A DNA stretch of 64,000 bases from NCBI GenBank assembly GCA_009746045.1, contig RPFO01000082.1, forward strand, positions 1,562,276 through 1,626,275. The letters are read 5' to 3'. The notes beneath the pieces were generated by a model, which was not told the origin of the DNA, made no database searches, and saw only the letters and a program-made list of their open reading frames with translations. Shown here one piece after another: positions 33,840 through 47,579 of this stretch. The stretch's first letter is position 1. Each line of letters opens with the position of its first letter. The position numbers and the translations under genes were made by a program. Source of the DNA: Mesostigma viride (Eukaryota; Streptophyta; Mesostigmatophyceae; Mesostigmatales; Mesostigmataceae).

Positions 33840-36800
33840 ATGCAGGCGGCTCTGAGCCTCCACCGTGCCGTCGCGCCAACGTTGGCGACCGATTCTCTGC
33901 CACTTTCGGGTTTTCGCAGCTGCGCGGTTCGGCGTCAAAGCCCTTTTCAGAGAAAATCCTTTCTAGGGGAGCGTATCTGTGTTCCGATAAATACATCTTC
34001 CCATAGCATAGCCAGCAAGCCCAACGCACAGCCCGACCTTCGTTGTCGCGCGGCAGTAGGAGTCACCGCATTTCCCGCGGGAAAACGCAAAGCCCGAGTA
34101 GACTTGCCAGCAATTTTATTGCAGGTTACATGCGACGATGTACTATCCTCTGAGGGGTCCAGCATCGTAGAGGTAAACTATGGCTCGAGCACGTGGTGCC
34201 ATGCGTGCGCTTTGACCCTGAACTCAAGGACACGATATACGCAGCCATGAAGTGGGCCTCCCTGTTGCATACCGAAATGCGCTGGTGCATGCTGAGACAT
34301 CTTATATTTAAATTCATTCTATCTTGGGCAATGCGTGTGGGTAATTTGATTTTTCTGTGTATTTCCAGGCTGCCTTAGAAGGTGGGGCTACTGCTTTCCT
34401 CTTGGCCGACGACAGAGGTGGTGGGAAGCTCTATGACGCAGCCTGCACGTTGAAAACACTGCTTCGAGGAAGGGCGGTGTTCCTGGTTGAGGACCGGGCG
34501 GACATTGTGGCGGCAGCTGCCGCTGATGGTGTCCTCCTCACAAACCAGGGTATGTTCCAATGTGGGATTGGTTGGCTTCCTTCAGATGTGCACATCATCC
34601 ATCACCAGTCCTGCACGCAGTGCCTGGTTCCGCTACCTCAGATCATGAAAGATGCAGGTGTTCCCAGGCATTTGCAGAATTCAGGTATTTTCCCAGTGCG
34701 CATGTTTCAGCCTATCTTGCCAGGCATGGCTGCCATAAGGGAGACAAAGTGCAGAACATTTTCCGTGATTGGAAGGAAGGTGGGGCGATAATTGTGGGAT
34801 GGGAGCTTGGCTAGGCAAGGGGCAGTTACGATGACTGGAGATGGGATATGGGGAGAAATGGGGAGGGGGGGGAAGGGGACAGAGGGAGACACAATGATGC
34901 CAGGGCGTCTCTGACGGGCATGACGACATCTGGTCACAGTCTGTCTGCTCTTGCTGCCTCGTTGCGTACTCCACTCTGGGTTATCTCCCCCTACCCACTG
35001 GCCATCCCTCGCCCTGCCATGTTGGCTCTCCCTGCACGGTTTCGTGCCTGCTGCCCCTTTCCTGCAGGCCTCCCCACGGTGGTCGCGGTCAACATGATGA
35101 ATGGCGCGGGCACCGGCAAGGGCGGGTCGCGCCTGCAGCTGGTGGCCCGCGTCGTGCTGAGTGCCGAGGAGGGCGTGGTCGCCCTCCAAGAGGGCGCGGA
35201 CCTCATCGTGCTCGCGCCATCCTCCGAGGCCCCGGGGGCGCTCGCCGAACTAACCAGCATCACTACCGCGCTGCGCCCACGGTCCACTGTGCCTGTGGTC
35301 GTGGCGCTGCCCCTCAAGGACGCGCTGTTGCTTGAGGGGGTGCTCGCCAACGAGGGCAGCGGCCGCGGCGGCAAGGCCTTTGGCGCCAGCTCGCTGCTCA
35401 AGGCCGGCGCGGACGGCCTGCTTATCACGCGCAAGGCGCTGCGGGGTGCCGGGGATAACCCCACGGGGGCGCGCAAGCTTGTCAGCTCGGCCAAGTCGCT
35501 CTTCCAAGCGGAGAAGGCGGAGAAGGCGGCCGAGGCGACCGCCAGCAATAACGGGGGCCCACCTGTGTCAACCATGGAGCGGCAGCTGCTGGGCGAGGAC
35601 GTGGAGGAGCTGGTGGAGCAGGAGCGAGCAGTGATCACACAGCTGCTGGAGCTGCTTGAGGTCGCCACGCCCGAGGTGAGCGGCGATGGGGCATGGCGCC
35701 GTTACTCTGGAAGGAAGGCATTTTCACTGGGGCGGGGGGGGGGCATGCAAATAGGTGATTATTAAAGAGTATGCAAGAAAGATGAGATGGAGCTTTGAAA
35801 TGGGAATTTGTTCAGTTTCCATGGCACTTTTATGGCCCATGGAAGACTGGGGGGAGACCAGAGTATGACACGGTGGCGCACTGGAGAATGTATTTGGATG
35901 ACTTCACTGGATGATGATGCATTTAGATGCCACTTTGTGCTTGAAAAAATGTTCTTTCACACTGCCTACAATGCCGCAAAGGGTTGCTTTAGGGTGGTGA
36001 ATCATTATTTGCGGCACAATACGCGTCAAGCGGACTAGATGTTTGCCGAGTGGATTTGGGTTGCCACTCACCTGCCTCTCTGTCTGGCTTCCTGCCACCT
36101 TGTTCCCCTGGAACGGGTGCGTGCGCCAGATCCCGGAGCTGCCCCTCCTGCGTGATGCCCTGAAGCAGCTGGACGAGCTGTTCCTGCTTGTCATTGTGGT
36201 ACGTGGGGTGGGCGGGGGGGACATGCCCAAGTGACAACAACGAGAGTGCATGCTGTACATCGTTGCTTGGTTAGAAGCGAGGAATCTCCAATATTGTCAA
36301 GAAGGTTTAATGAGGCCATTCTTCTGTCCACGTGGCCATGCCTCTTTCATAAGCTCTCTTGTCAAATGGGCCTCTGTCGTGTGCCCGGCATATGCCTGTC
36401 TGCATGCCACTACATAGCTTCCCCGCTTTCCATGGTTACCAGTGCACGCTACGGCTTGGTGCCCCCCAAAAGTGGGGTAGGTTTGTTCCCCAGCGCGCAT
36501 AGCGGATTGTGAGGTATTTGTGCACTTCCGCCTGAAAGGGAGAGGCAGATGAGGTATTACAGGGAAGAACATGGCAGTAAGGAGGGGCATGACAGCGTGT
36601 GGGACGGGTCATACTATGCTTCCTATACCACCTGCGTCATGACCAGGTTCTGGTTCGCACGCTTCTTCCAGTCTGTTCTTTTTGGCGGGCATAGAACGCA
36701 CGCCATGCTCGTATCTTTCCTGTGTGTGGCTCCTGGGTGGACCACAGGACAGGGCATCTTAGGGGAGAAGCGAGCCACCTGTGCACCTGTTTGTTTACAA

Positions 36801-39800
36801 GGGACCATTGGGGTGCGATCCTTTCTTATGTGTCGCTGGCTGGACTCGGCGCCGTGCAGTCAGCTCCAACTACCCCAACTGTGATGGTCCTCGCTGCCTG
36901 CTCACGCCGCCGTCCTAATTCCTAAATACTGGCCAATGGGATTGACACCCATCCTCTCTCCCCTCCTCCCCCTCCCACCCCATCTCCCCACGGGGACCAT
37001 CTCCTCCACCTACCCCACCCCCAACCCTCGGTGCGCAGGGCGAGTTCAACTCAGGGAAGTCGTCGGTGATCAATGCGATGCTGGGCCGCGACATCTTGCC
37101 CAGCGGCATCCTGCCCACCACCAACGAGATCAGCGTGCTTAAGTACTGCGCCTCTACTGATGAGGAGCGCGTCGTGCAGCTGTCCGACGGCACGTACGAG
37201 CGGTTCTGCGCCACCGACTTCCTGCGTGAGGTGTGCACCGTTGGCACGCTTGATCGCATTTGTAGTATGATCATAGCGTTTTCACGATTACTAAATTTCT
37301 GCTGTCGGCAAGCTCGCTGGTACCTGCTTGCGTGGCAAGGTCTTGTGTGTAGCGTGTGGGGACCTGTGGTGGGATTGAGGGGGCTACGTCTGGTGGTGGC
37401 GTACAAGTTTTTGTGAGGGGGTGACTGACAGGATCTGAAATCAGTGCTGATGTCAGCAGATCTCCCGACCACAAGTGCCGGGTTGCAAGGAGGCAGGCAA
37501 GGGTTGCTTGGCCCAGCAGCTATCCAAATAGGCTATGCAGGTAGAGGGCTTGTTACATTATATTTTTCCTAGACTCTGGGCTAGTGACTGCTTCTTGGAG
37601 AGATCTGGAAGGCCCTGGGAATGCGGATGGGGAGACGCCCCGTTGCCACTCAAGACCCTTTTGTTATGGGTCGGGTCCCTCTTTGTTGTGGGTGCTTTTC
37701 GAGCAAGCGACATCTCCTCCTTCCCTGGTTGCCATGAGCTCATGCAACTTGTTTGGCTATCTGCCTGCCTGTGCGTGGCGCGGCCTGCCTGTCGATCAAC
37801 ACCAGGTGAACATCGTGGACACGCCCGGCACGAACGTGATTCTGGAGCGCCAGCAGCGGCTGACGGAGGAGTTTGTGCCGCGTTCCGACCTGGTGCTCTT
37901 TGTGCTCAGCGCCGACCGGCCGTTCACCGAGAGCGAGGTGGGGCGCCGTGGCCTTTGGCAAAGGCAGTTTTATACCAGACATGCATGATTGAGCATGGTC
38001 GAGACGTCCACTCTTGATGTCCATTGCCGATGTTCATAAGTGTTGTCCGTTGTTGGCGCTTATGATTGTTATCCACTATTGATGGATGCCCATACATATT
38101 TGTTTCTGATGGTGACCGCTTTTGTGGGGTGGGTGGTTATGGGGTTTCCGGGGAAGCATGTTGGTGATGACGGCTGGAATTGACCATGGGGATGCAGGCA
38201 GGCAGGCATACACCGCCCTGGCCGTGTATGGTCCTGGTCACGTACTGTCCATGCCGCGGGTCTGCGACTCAGCCATCGATGGCCTTGCAGCGTGACGGGA
38301 CACCAATGGTGACGGCGGGTAGAGTTAGACCGGGTACTTTGTTGTCTCATCCAAATCCTGCACGCATCACACCATGTCGTACCACCCAGAAGACAGCCCA
38401 TTATCTTGACTTCGGAAACATGGGAGCATCCTTGGCTCTATGGTCCATGTAGCGGCGAAGTTCTGCGCGCTATCGTTCTTCACTAACAGCACTGCTTGTG
38501 CTAGACACGTTGCTGATGCTCGTGAAGGCCTGGCTCGTGCACCAGATGGGTGTTATCATAGGGTTGGCTGCTCGTGGGTGATGGCATGTGCATGACACCG
38601 CCCTGCTCGTCCATGTACCTCCCCCAACCTCTCCGTGGAACCCATCTGCGTGCATGCCAGGTCACCTTCCTCAAGTACATCCGCAAGTGGGGCAAGAAGG
38701 TGGTCTTCTTGCTCAACAAGATCGACCTGCTGTCCACGCGCGGGGAGGTGAGCCGGCTCCCACGCGGCTACAACCTGGCGTTTGCTGGCGCTGCATGCTT
38801 TTGACCTGCCATGGACTGATCTGCCTGACATGGCTTGAGCGTTTCTTGTTGCGATTCTGCGCGCATGTGCTGTGCTTGTGCATGTGGGAAGCGGCTACAG
38901 CAATGGACACGTTCGTGATAGGCATCCTGTTTCGTTTGGTCTGCCATTCCCATGGAGCCAACGCTCCATGGCTGCAGCCCCCCCGTTCATGGCCCCCACA
39001 CTACACATGACTCTGCACTCTTCATGTGACTCTGCGCTCTTCATGGGCTCATCGCACCGTACCCACCACATGCCCTACCGCCACTGTCCGTTTCCCTCCC
39101 CCACACACCCACGCCACAGATCGATGAGGTGGTGGCGTTTGTGGCCTCCAACGCGCAGCGCCTGCTGCAAGTCGACAGCGCGCGCGTATTCCCCATCACA
39201 TCCCGCATGGCCATGAAGGCCAAGCTCGCGTCCAAGTCCGACCCAGCGGCGCTCGCCAATGACAGCCGCTGGGCCGGGAGCGGGTTTGCCGACATGGAAG
39301 ACTTCATCTTTGGCTTCCTGGGCGGCAAGCAGGGCGGCCCAGGCGGCGCCGAGCGCGTGCGACTCAAGCTGGAGACGCCCGTCCTCGTGGCCAAGGCGCT
39401 GACCAACAGCGCGGGGGCGCTCCTGGAGGAGCAGGCGGCGCGCGCGGCGGCGGACACGCGCGCGGTCAAGTCGATCGAGGCGCAGGTGCGGGCTTACGGA
39501 GAGAACATGGAGAAGGACTCGGCCGCGCAGAGGAGGCGCGTCGTCAAGCTGGTACGTGGCAGCAGCAAGCGTGTGCATTCGGCCGCTATTTTGGATGTGG
39601 CTGCAGCATGCTTTGCATGTGGTACTTGCGGCAGCTACAGCACATGTGATGTCCACCAGTGGGGTCGTCCGCAAGTCTTTTTTGCAGTGGCATGCGTGCG
39701 GTCAAGGCTGTCATCGGTTTCCTTGTACTGAGCAGGTCGTATCCCAGTGCGGATTTAATATGATGGAGCGTAATCCTGCACTGTGTCAGCTTTCTATGCA

Positions 39801-39946
39801 ACACCCAACATGTCTAATTGATGCATGTCCATGATGATACTGCCTCAAGTATAGGCCTCTGTTATAGGGCTGAGCCTAGCGCCCTGGCATGAATAAGATA
39901 GAGTCCGTGGCTGCACCTCATGACATGCAAAGCGCGCAGACACACA

Positions 39947-40034
<88 letters not shown>

Positions 40035-41537
40035 GCCACGCCCACTTCCTCGTCCACCCGATTCTGCACCTCGCCCCTTTAATATCCAGCTGCGCACTGA
40101 CATCGCATGTTCGCACAATTGTTGGCCCTTTCCTCTGCTACGATGGATGCCTGGATACCTGTTTTTGTCATCAGCACACCAGCATGCCACCGATTTGTCA
40201 CTTTCTAGAAAAATAAGACCGTGCCGGGTCATTGAGATGGGCGTCATGTCATGGGCCATTTGAGATTTTCTTTTGACCCAAGAATTGCCACAGTTTTACG
40301 AGAATATTATGGCCTCGCAGGCACTGGCATTGCTTATTGCTTGTGTACTTGCACCCTTTTTGAACTGTTTTGGGTCATCTTGAATTGCTGCGTGCGCAGA
40401 TCGAGACGGTAGCGGGCCGCGCCGAGGCGTTTGTGGACAGCACGCTGCGGGTGGCGAACATCGGGGAGCTGAGCGCGTACATCTTCGGGGGTGGGGGAGA
40501 CCCCAACTCGCTGCCGGTGCAGGCCAACTTTGAGCGCGACATCATGCGCGACGGGTACATAGACCTGCAGGTGAGTAAGTATCTACTGGGTGTGCTGTAT
40601 AAGGGTTTCGCTTCTTGGTCTACCAAATGATAGTATGTTGGCACATCGGCACCTTGCCTATCATATTGAGATATTGATGCCAGCTGTTGACCATGATGAT
40701 CAGGGTCATGCCTGTCGTGGGAAGAAACGACCCACGGCTCATGGCTCATTGCATCCACTCGCTTCCGTCCCAGTGGGGTAGCTTTTCTACCTTGCCAAGC
40801 CTGGCTGACCCATGACCTAACTTCTGGGTCCTCCTGATCATTTGGCCCTCGTTCCATCCCCACCCCCATCCCCATCCCCATCCCCATCCCCATCCCCATC
40901 CCCATCCCCATCCCCATCCCCATCCCCATCCCCATCCCCATCCCCATCCCCATCCCCATCCCCATCCCCATCCCATCCCCATCCCCATCCCCATCCCCAT
41001 CCCCATCCCCATCCCCATCCCCATCCCCATCCCCATCCCCATCCCCATCCCCATCCCCATCCCCATCCCCATCCCCATCCCCATCCCCATCCCCATCCCC
41101 ATCCCCATCCGCATCCGCATCCGCATCCGCATCCACATTTGCATGCGCATCCACATCGCCACCACCACCCTCGCCTCCCGCCACAGGCTGCGACGGACGA
41201 GCACTCGGGGTGGCTGGACAAGAACCACGCGCGCCAGCTGGCCTACTACCGCGGGTTCATGAAGAAGCGGTGGCCCGAGGGCCCCGCCGGCGGCATGCAG
41301 AACCCGCCCACCAAGGAGGAGGAGGAGGCCGAGACACCGCGCGGCTTCTTTGCGTCGCTGCCCTTCCTCTCGGGCGTGCGCAAGCAGGACGCCAGCGCAG
41401 ACGGGGAGGGCGAGGGTGAGGTGGCCATGCGACGCGTGGAGCTGCCGCAGCTGGATCAGGAGGCGGCCGCGCAGTTGCTGGAGGAGGAGCTGCGCGAGGC
41501 GGTACGTGGGGGAGGGAAGTGCTCACACACGCACGCT

Positions 41538-41593
<56 letters not shown>

Positions 41594-42980
41594 CACACCA
41601 GGCAGCTGCGGGGGCAAGCCATGGTCACAAATGGCAGCTGTGGGGGCAACTTTATTCCCTCAAAAGTCAGCTGCCATGTCATGATGCCATTTGTCATCTT
41701 ATTTCCAGCCTTTCTGTTTGTACATTAATATTTCTGAGTAGATCCGTAGAAGTTTGGAGGTGTTTAACCTTTGCACAATGGAGTTGTTTGGTTGTCTTGG
41801 GGGCCTGGTGGGCATGGTGCTTGGTCGGTGGGGATGATATTGATGTAGTGTTTGGTCTTTGTTTATCCTGTCAATGTGCTGGGTTTTCCATGCTCACGCT
41901 CGTTTAGCATCTTTGCATCGAGGCTTCAGAGTGGCTGGGTTAGGTGCTCACAGAACAGCACTAATGCCATGGTCTAATCTCTCGCATGTGTCGCCAAGGT
42001 GTGGCGTGCATCCTTCACACACAGGCCTTTGGTTCATAGGAATGCTTTAAGAACTTTCATCTGATACCATGGGCAGGTGCCAATGAGCATCTAGGACAAA
42101 TCTTGACAACCTGTCATGACCATTTCATCGCATTGTTTTGTTCACAGTGGAAGCCCTCTGTAACGAAGAATTCCTTTTTATGCCTTTTTATGTGTGCCAC
42201 CATCTGCAGACGTTGGGGACGTTCGGTGGCGCGGCTGGCGCCATTGGGTTTGCATTCGTGCTCACCACGGTGCTCCAAAACCCCCTGGAAGACCTGCTAG
42301 CGTTGCTGTTGGGAGCGGGTGGCATGTAAGTATATGACTTGCGATCTGTGTGTGACTGTGTGTCCTCAGGAGTTTCGTACAGTTTTGCAACGGGTGGATC
42401 ATGTGGCTAATTGTTGAAAGAGGGTATCCCGGGCCTTTACGTAACGTGCTTGGGCTCCAGATAGACACATTTACTTGGCAACATGCTAAGCCGCGCCGTC
42501 TTTCGTGGTTTCATCCTTGGCAGCAAAAAGAGATGCTCCTGTGCTCACCGTTCTTTTCTGTTGGCTAAATTGTGAATGCAGAAACATAACCCAGCATGGG
42601 GGGGCTGTACTTGCACTGCCTGTTCCTAGTTTGTTCCCTGTATTCCTGGCTTCGTCCTCTCACCTTGTATGCTATGTCTTCCTTGTGCCCCGTCCTTCCC
42701 CAGGTTCATCGCTGGCCTCTACCTGCCTCTGCGGCGTGCCGACGCCAAGGCCAAGATCCGGCGCACGGCCGCCAAGTTTGCCGAGCAGGTGGAGGAGATC
42801 ATGCGGGAAGAGACGGAGGCCAGCATTAAGGAGACAGAGGCAGCAATCCAGGATCTGGTTGCACCGTACGCAGAGGCAGCTGCGGCGGAGACGGACCGGG
42901 TAGCAGGCCTGGAGACGCAGCGCCAGAAGCTCGATAGCAACCTTGAGACATTGCAGAGGAAAGTACGGCGTATTGGATAA
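33840..42980 (+). CDS. FZL: FZL-type chloroplast dynamin-like GTPase with TPS-like N-terminal domain
   Basis: Twelve exons: 33840-34172, 34369-34549, 35068-35675, 36130-36198, 37039-37230, 37806-37937, 38661-38747, 39120-39551, 40400-40570, 41187-41501, 42210-42325, 42704-42980; GT-AG junctions, phases agree, 2913 nt (970 aa). Residues 1-~70 are Ser/Arg-rich and transit-peptide-like. A thiamine-phosphate-synthase-like fold (residues ~85-330) contains GLPTVVAVN and ADGLLITRKAL. The GTPase has G1 GEFNSGKSS (398-), PTTNEI as switch, G3 DTPG and G4 NKID. Two hydrophobic segments (TFGGAAGAIGFAFVLTTV, LLALLLGAGGMFIAGLYL) form the membrane paddle, followed by a coiled coil. Arabidopsis FZL (912 aa) shapes thylakoids and chloroplasts; that role is inferred here by family. 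Confidence 0.92.
39949..40032. repeat. CA microsatellite (FZL intron 8)
   Basis: About 40 CA dinucleotides within the intron between exons 8 and 9 of FZL. Confidence 0.97.
40859..41110. repeat. CCCCAT hexanucleotide array (FZL intron 9)
   Basis: About 40 copies of CCCCAT with one phase slip near 40973, decaying to CCGCAT at the right end. It lies just before the exon 10 acceptor and supplies a very long pyrimidine-rich tract. ORFs across it are repeat artefacts. Confidence 0.96.
41548..41600. repeat. CA microsatellite (FZL intron 10)
   Basis: About 25 CA units shortly after the exon 10 donor. Confidence 0.95.
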
Positions 42981-43204
42981 ACTGGGTGTTAGGCTTGATA
43001 GAAGAGTTCTGTCGAAGGATTGTGATTGGCGTGGGAAAGGTGGCGCCTGACCATGGGTGAACATGGGGGCTTGAAAATGGATACCAGATATGTGCGGAGA
43101 GTGATAATATTGTCATGATGAAGTCTTTGTGTTGTGTTTGCCGAGATGACATGCTATATGCCACGTTAGCCTTTGTCACCTCCATCGTACTGGTTGTCTT
43201 ACTA

Positions 43205-43210
43205 AATAAA
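43205..43210 (+). terminator. AATAAA poly(A) signal of FZL
   Basis: AATAAA 225 bp after the FZL stop codon is the first canonical signal downstream. AATAAA instead of TGTAA favours a non-core-chlorophyte green alga, weakly. Confidence 0.5.
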
Positions 43211-44037
43211 CTACTACCCTAAAGCTACTCCTGAGTACAGTTGGTCTTGAGCTGCTTGCCTGCTGTAACATTGATTTTCATGTGAGTTGTGCATGGTTAT
43301 TAATCCTCCAACAATAGTGTGGATAAAAAGTTCTCCATCCCCAGACCAAGGGGGATTACCAGGATGCACGCTAATTTCTTGCGTTACTGGATCAGGTCGT
43401 AGTTCAGATTGACCACATTCACGCACCGATGCATGTCATGCCACCTTTTTCGCATGACATAAGGAACGCGCGAAGGAGGCATCACTTGATACTTAATTTA
43501 CTTGGTACGTACCCATACACGTGCCACGTACCGGCAGCTAGTGATGCCGGCCCGGCGGCCCCGCACATGCATGCATGGCTCACATACAAAACCAGTATGT
43601 GCATTAATTAATTAATTAATTAATTAATAAGCACGTGACTGCGTCACGTGGGTGCCAATACAGATGAACAGAGTAAAGGAACCTTCAACCCTATATACAC
43701 AGCGAGAAGGATCGAGCTAGTGATCGAGGGCGCCCCAGCTTCTCTCACTGCCGCAAGTGGGTAGGCCACAGAGCGCTCTCTCCACAGCATGGTGCATGCC
43801 GGGGCGCAACACTGCAGGGTGCAATACAACCATGCAGTGCAATACCATGGGTAGGCTGACGCATAGCTTATGCTACAAAGGTGAGGTGGGCTCAAGACGT
43901 CGGCTCATTAAGGCGCAAGCTGATCGCCACAAGGTGCCAGAGCTAATTGAAGGTGCACTATAACGCTGTGCGCTAATATCATTTCAAGTGCTGTAATGCC
44001 TAAGCTATCCCATAATCGATAGCCCCCATCTAGACAA
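43211..44037. other. Spacer with TTAA array, no gene seen
   Basis: Holds a (TTAA)n stretch at about 43605-43630 next to gcacgtgac and cgtcacgtg words. No supported ORF. Confidence 0.45.
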
Positions 44038-45565
44038 CTAGCTTGAGTGCTCTATCCCGGGGGAGCCCGGGGGGGCTTCCACAGTTTCTTGTTGACATAA
44101 AGGTCCCCGCCCCGCCAGTACACTTGGGGCTTCTCCGGGGTTGGTCTTGTGGCGGATGCAGTCGGGCCACTGATCGCGGCGTTGCTGCTGCTGGGCTGGC
44201 GTCAGGTCGTCGTCAAGCGACCAGGAGGTGTTCACCAGCTTTTTTGCGGCGAGAGAGGAACCGAACTCGGGCTGTGATGTCGCTGAAGGTGAGTCCTGAC
44301 CACTGGAGGGGGCCCAGCCTTTGCCCGTGCACGTCCATGGATGGGGCAGGCGGTAGGCTCCCTGCAGCGTCGCACCTGGCCGCGCCATGCACGCCAAGAG
44401 TTGATTCTTCAGCTCGTCGAGAAGAGAGTCTGGGGTCTCCTCCGGCTGCATGTCGAAGCGCCTGAGGATGACCCGGCAGCGGCGACGGTCGCGGTCGATC
44501 AGCGGCCTCGCGGCGTGTGTCTTCCAGCTCCTGGAGCTTGGTGGTGATGGCGGTCGTGGTAGAGGTTGCCTGGCTCTTGAGCAGGTCAGCCCAGGAGGCG
44601 CGAGTCGAGGGGTCATCCCTAGCCCTACCAGCAGGTTGGGCGGCGATGGTGCCGTTCGCTCGGCGATCTCGGGGACCTGCGTGGCCAGGGCGTCTACCTT
44701 GGTAGCAACTGCCTCAAGTTTCACGGTGCCTTGGCCGACTCGGCCTTCCACCTGTGGGTGGTCACAGTGGCTGTGGCCAGCCTCGGAAACTTAATTGGTG
44801 GCAATGTGCTCTTGCGTAGTGCTCAGTAAACTGAGTGAGGCTGGAGCTTAAGTGTGACTCTGGCTTCAATGTTGTTGACCTTGGCCGAGATCTCGAGTGT
44901 TGAGTGGGCCGTCAGGTGCGTTCAGGGCGGCGAGCTGCTCAGCCATCGGCGCCAGCTGCTCCGCCACTGCAGCTCGGATGGAGTCCGTGCATGCTGGGGG
45001 ACTGAGGTGCCGCTCTGCTAGGATGCTGCAGCTGCTGTGGCTGCCCGTCTGCGCTCATGCAGGAGGCTCCTGAGGCCAGCGTAGCCAATCTGCAGTGAGT
45101 GAAGTCCCGGGCGTCGCAGCGCAGGTAGCTGCACATGATGACTGCCTTCAAGTACGCCTCCGGTTCTTGAAGCAGCCAATCCCAGTTGGGCTTGGTGACC
45201 TTGTCGCCAGCTACTGTAGGTGTAGGCAGAAAAAGTTCGTCATGACGGGCCAGGAACTTGATAACATCGATCGTCACATTGATCCTTCGTGAGCGTAAAG
45301 ATTTCCAAGATGCAAAAATCCCGCTGGCCGGCGCCGAAGCGGCAGACATCCCATTTGGTATGGGAAGTTCGGGTTTTCTTGGGCCGGAATGGGCGACGAA
45401 TTTGGTGTAGAGCATTGCGTCGAGGGAGGGCTGGGAGGCAGACCGGGGGGGCTCCTCCAGAGCTGGGATCAGCGCGAGAGGGTTGGCGTCCGCATGCAGT
45501 CCTGAGTTAATGTCGCCCGTGCTGCTGTCGACGGGAATGCCGACAGTGCTCTGCGCCAAAGGCAC
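44038..45565 (-). pseudogene. L1-like LINE ORF1 remnant
   Basis: Two open segments lie in line on the minus strand (45565-44939 and 44751-44038). The second has a coiled-coil start (LEAVATKVDALATQV), an RRM-like strand CRVILRRFDMQPEETPDSLL, and the C-terminal motif LDDDLTPAQQQQRRDQWPD. Coiled coil, RRM and CTD in that order is the L1-type ORF1p layout. The tail after IRHKTN is out of frame relative to the copy at 46 kb, which reads PKVYWRGGDL, so at least one frameshift is present, and a break separates the two segments. The upstream segment is unassigned and may be the ORF1 N terminus. Confidence 0.55.
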
Positions 45566-47200
45566 GCCAGAGTCTACGTAATCAATTGTGTGACAGTTCA
45601 GCAGTGACAGTACTGCTGAATACTTGGACGCCGGTCCCTAGCAAAGCTATATGAGTGACTTGTTATAGCCCTAGGACGCTATCTCTTGCCTACGCATTAC
45701 GGCTTGCACGACGACCAGGTCGCTCTGTGCTACGTGCGCGTGCGACTGTGATTTGACCACATGTGCTCAAGTGCTGTCGACTGTGTTAATTCTTTATTGT
45801 AATAAAGGCAACATTCCTGCAAGAGCCATGCATGGTGTCGTTCGGTGAAACTTCTCCCTAACACGGGCTCTCACAACTGTATACTCGGCCTTACTTTTTC
45901 TTTTAGCCCCTTCGTGTATGTGTGTATGCAATCCCTCTTTTCCTTGTTAGTTTTAGTTCAACTGAGTTTTTATTGTTAATTAATTGTTGTTGTTGGTGTG
46001 TGTCTCATGGGCCTGGTAGGTGAGGTAGAACTGCGTGGGACGTGGGTGCCACCGCCTTCCCCATGCACTCAGTGACGGGACAAGGCGACCCCCCCACCAG
46101 TCCTGCTTACCTTCCCCTCGATCCCGTGAGGACAACTGTGCAGCGCCGGTTCCTTTCTCGTCGCAAGAGGTTGCATGACCTCACCTGGATGCATGCTGGA
46201 CGACGACCTGACCCCCGCTCAGCAGCAGCAGCGACGCGACCTGTGGCCAGAATACCTCCGCCACAAGCAGGACCCCCAGAAGCCCAAGGTGTACTGGAGG
46301 GGCGGGGACCTGATGATCAAGGTTCCACAATTAGATGTACGTGGACGCCCCTGCGGGCTAGAATTATAGCCCTAGCTTGTATCCATTGGTAGTCACTGCC
46401 GCCATGGCAGCCATGCTAAGATCAACATTTGCCTAGCTGTGCCACCATACCTAGTCACGTGCACCGCTAACACACGGTACACCAGCCATAGCCTTCTTAG
46501 CTTAGTCCTTGTAGAGCCATGCTACGTCCTGGCTATCAAGGAGACAACCAGCGCAGGCCAGAAATCAAGCCAGAATCCGGACCATGGTAGCTCGAGCCTG
46601 CCGGTATCTTGTCCGCGTGTTCGAGTCGTTCAGGATGATGAATATGAATGGTGATGGAAATGTGTAGTAGCCTAATTGTCAAGTGCATTGAAATTATGGC
46701 TGGCTTACGTGTAGAGCGACTAGATGACCTATAGACGGTGGGGCCGGAACAACTTGCTTGATCAGGGTGTGTGTTTCGAGCCTAACTGGCCGGGAGTGTC
46801 TAGTGGTGAGCACCATTGCTGCGATCGGTCGATCCTAGCTGGCTATGCTCAGATAACTTGCCCACGCTCGACCTTAATTGTTATGATATGCTTACACCAT
46901 GCAGCCATTAAGCCTTAGCTTAGTCCTTGTACAGCCATGCTACGTCCTGGCTATATATTATGCTCAGATTACTTGCCCACGCTCCTTGTTAGGATATGCT
47001 CGCATGGGTCTTAATGCACCCACAGACCTTGCCGGATCGTTTACCGAGTCCGATTGCAGCTGTGGCATGCCTTTGGCATGAAGGAGAAAGGGGGTCTCTG
47101 CCTTTTCTACCTGTTGTGCACACACAGGGATTAAAAGCACCTCGGTGCTCCGTGACTCCCCAACGGGCCGGAGCACGAGTTAATTAATTAATTGGTGTGT
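45566..47200. repeat. Dispersed-repeat debris
   Basis: Apart from the ORF1 fragment, the stretch holds several repeated blocks. gccatgctacgtcctggcta occurs at about 46516 and 46934 with matching flanks (a partial tandem duplication). A ~140-bp block at 46684-46826 recurs inverted at 61518-61660 and 61946-62055. gctccgtgactccccaacgg (47148) matches 7768. These look like decayed LINE/SINE tails. No gene is supported. Confidence 0.6.
46170..46370 (+). pseudogene. Second LINE ORF1 C-terminal fragment
   Basis: Reads LDDDLTPAQQQQRRDLWPE, then KVYWRGGDLMIK, nearly matching the copy on the minus strand at 44.0-44.3 kb but in the opposite orientation. It is cut short on both sides. Confidence 0.6.
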
Positions 47201-47218
47201 GTGTGTGTGTGTGTGTGT
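47192..47218. repeat. GT microsatellite
   Basis: A short GT run directly after a TTAATTAATTAATT stretch; this pairing recurs at repeat ends in the window. Confidence 0.9.
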
Positions 47219-47579
47219 ACATGTGTGTGTACACGTGTGTTTTTCCCTATCGATCAACCTTTCTTGTTACCCTCTGTCTCCGGCTCCATGCCGGTCTTCC
47301 GATAATATATATGTACAGATAGCGGACACGCGGCTCCCGCGGCCTTCGCGTCTTTTTTCTCAGACAACTACCCTAGTCCTTCCACATCGTTGGATCGCCA
47401 TCATTCCAGGCATAGTTGTCTCACTTCTTCATATAAACCTAACTATAGTGCTTATGCATCAGGACTTCCTGGGCCACCGGGCCGACAATGTGCATGGACA
47501 CCCGCATCGGCCTATAGCCTAGCTAGCTGGCCCAGCCAGTACGTACTGTGAGTCCGTGAGGACCAAGACGGCTTGAAGA

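Noticed and set aside
40375-41684. Asp/Gly, Trp/Gly, Met/Gly and Pro/Ser/His ORFs
   Set aside because: Generated by the CCCCAT array in an FZL intron; only 41187-41501 is true exon.
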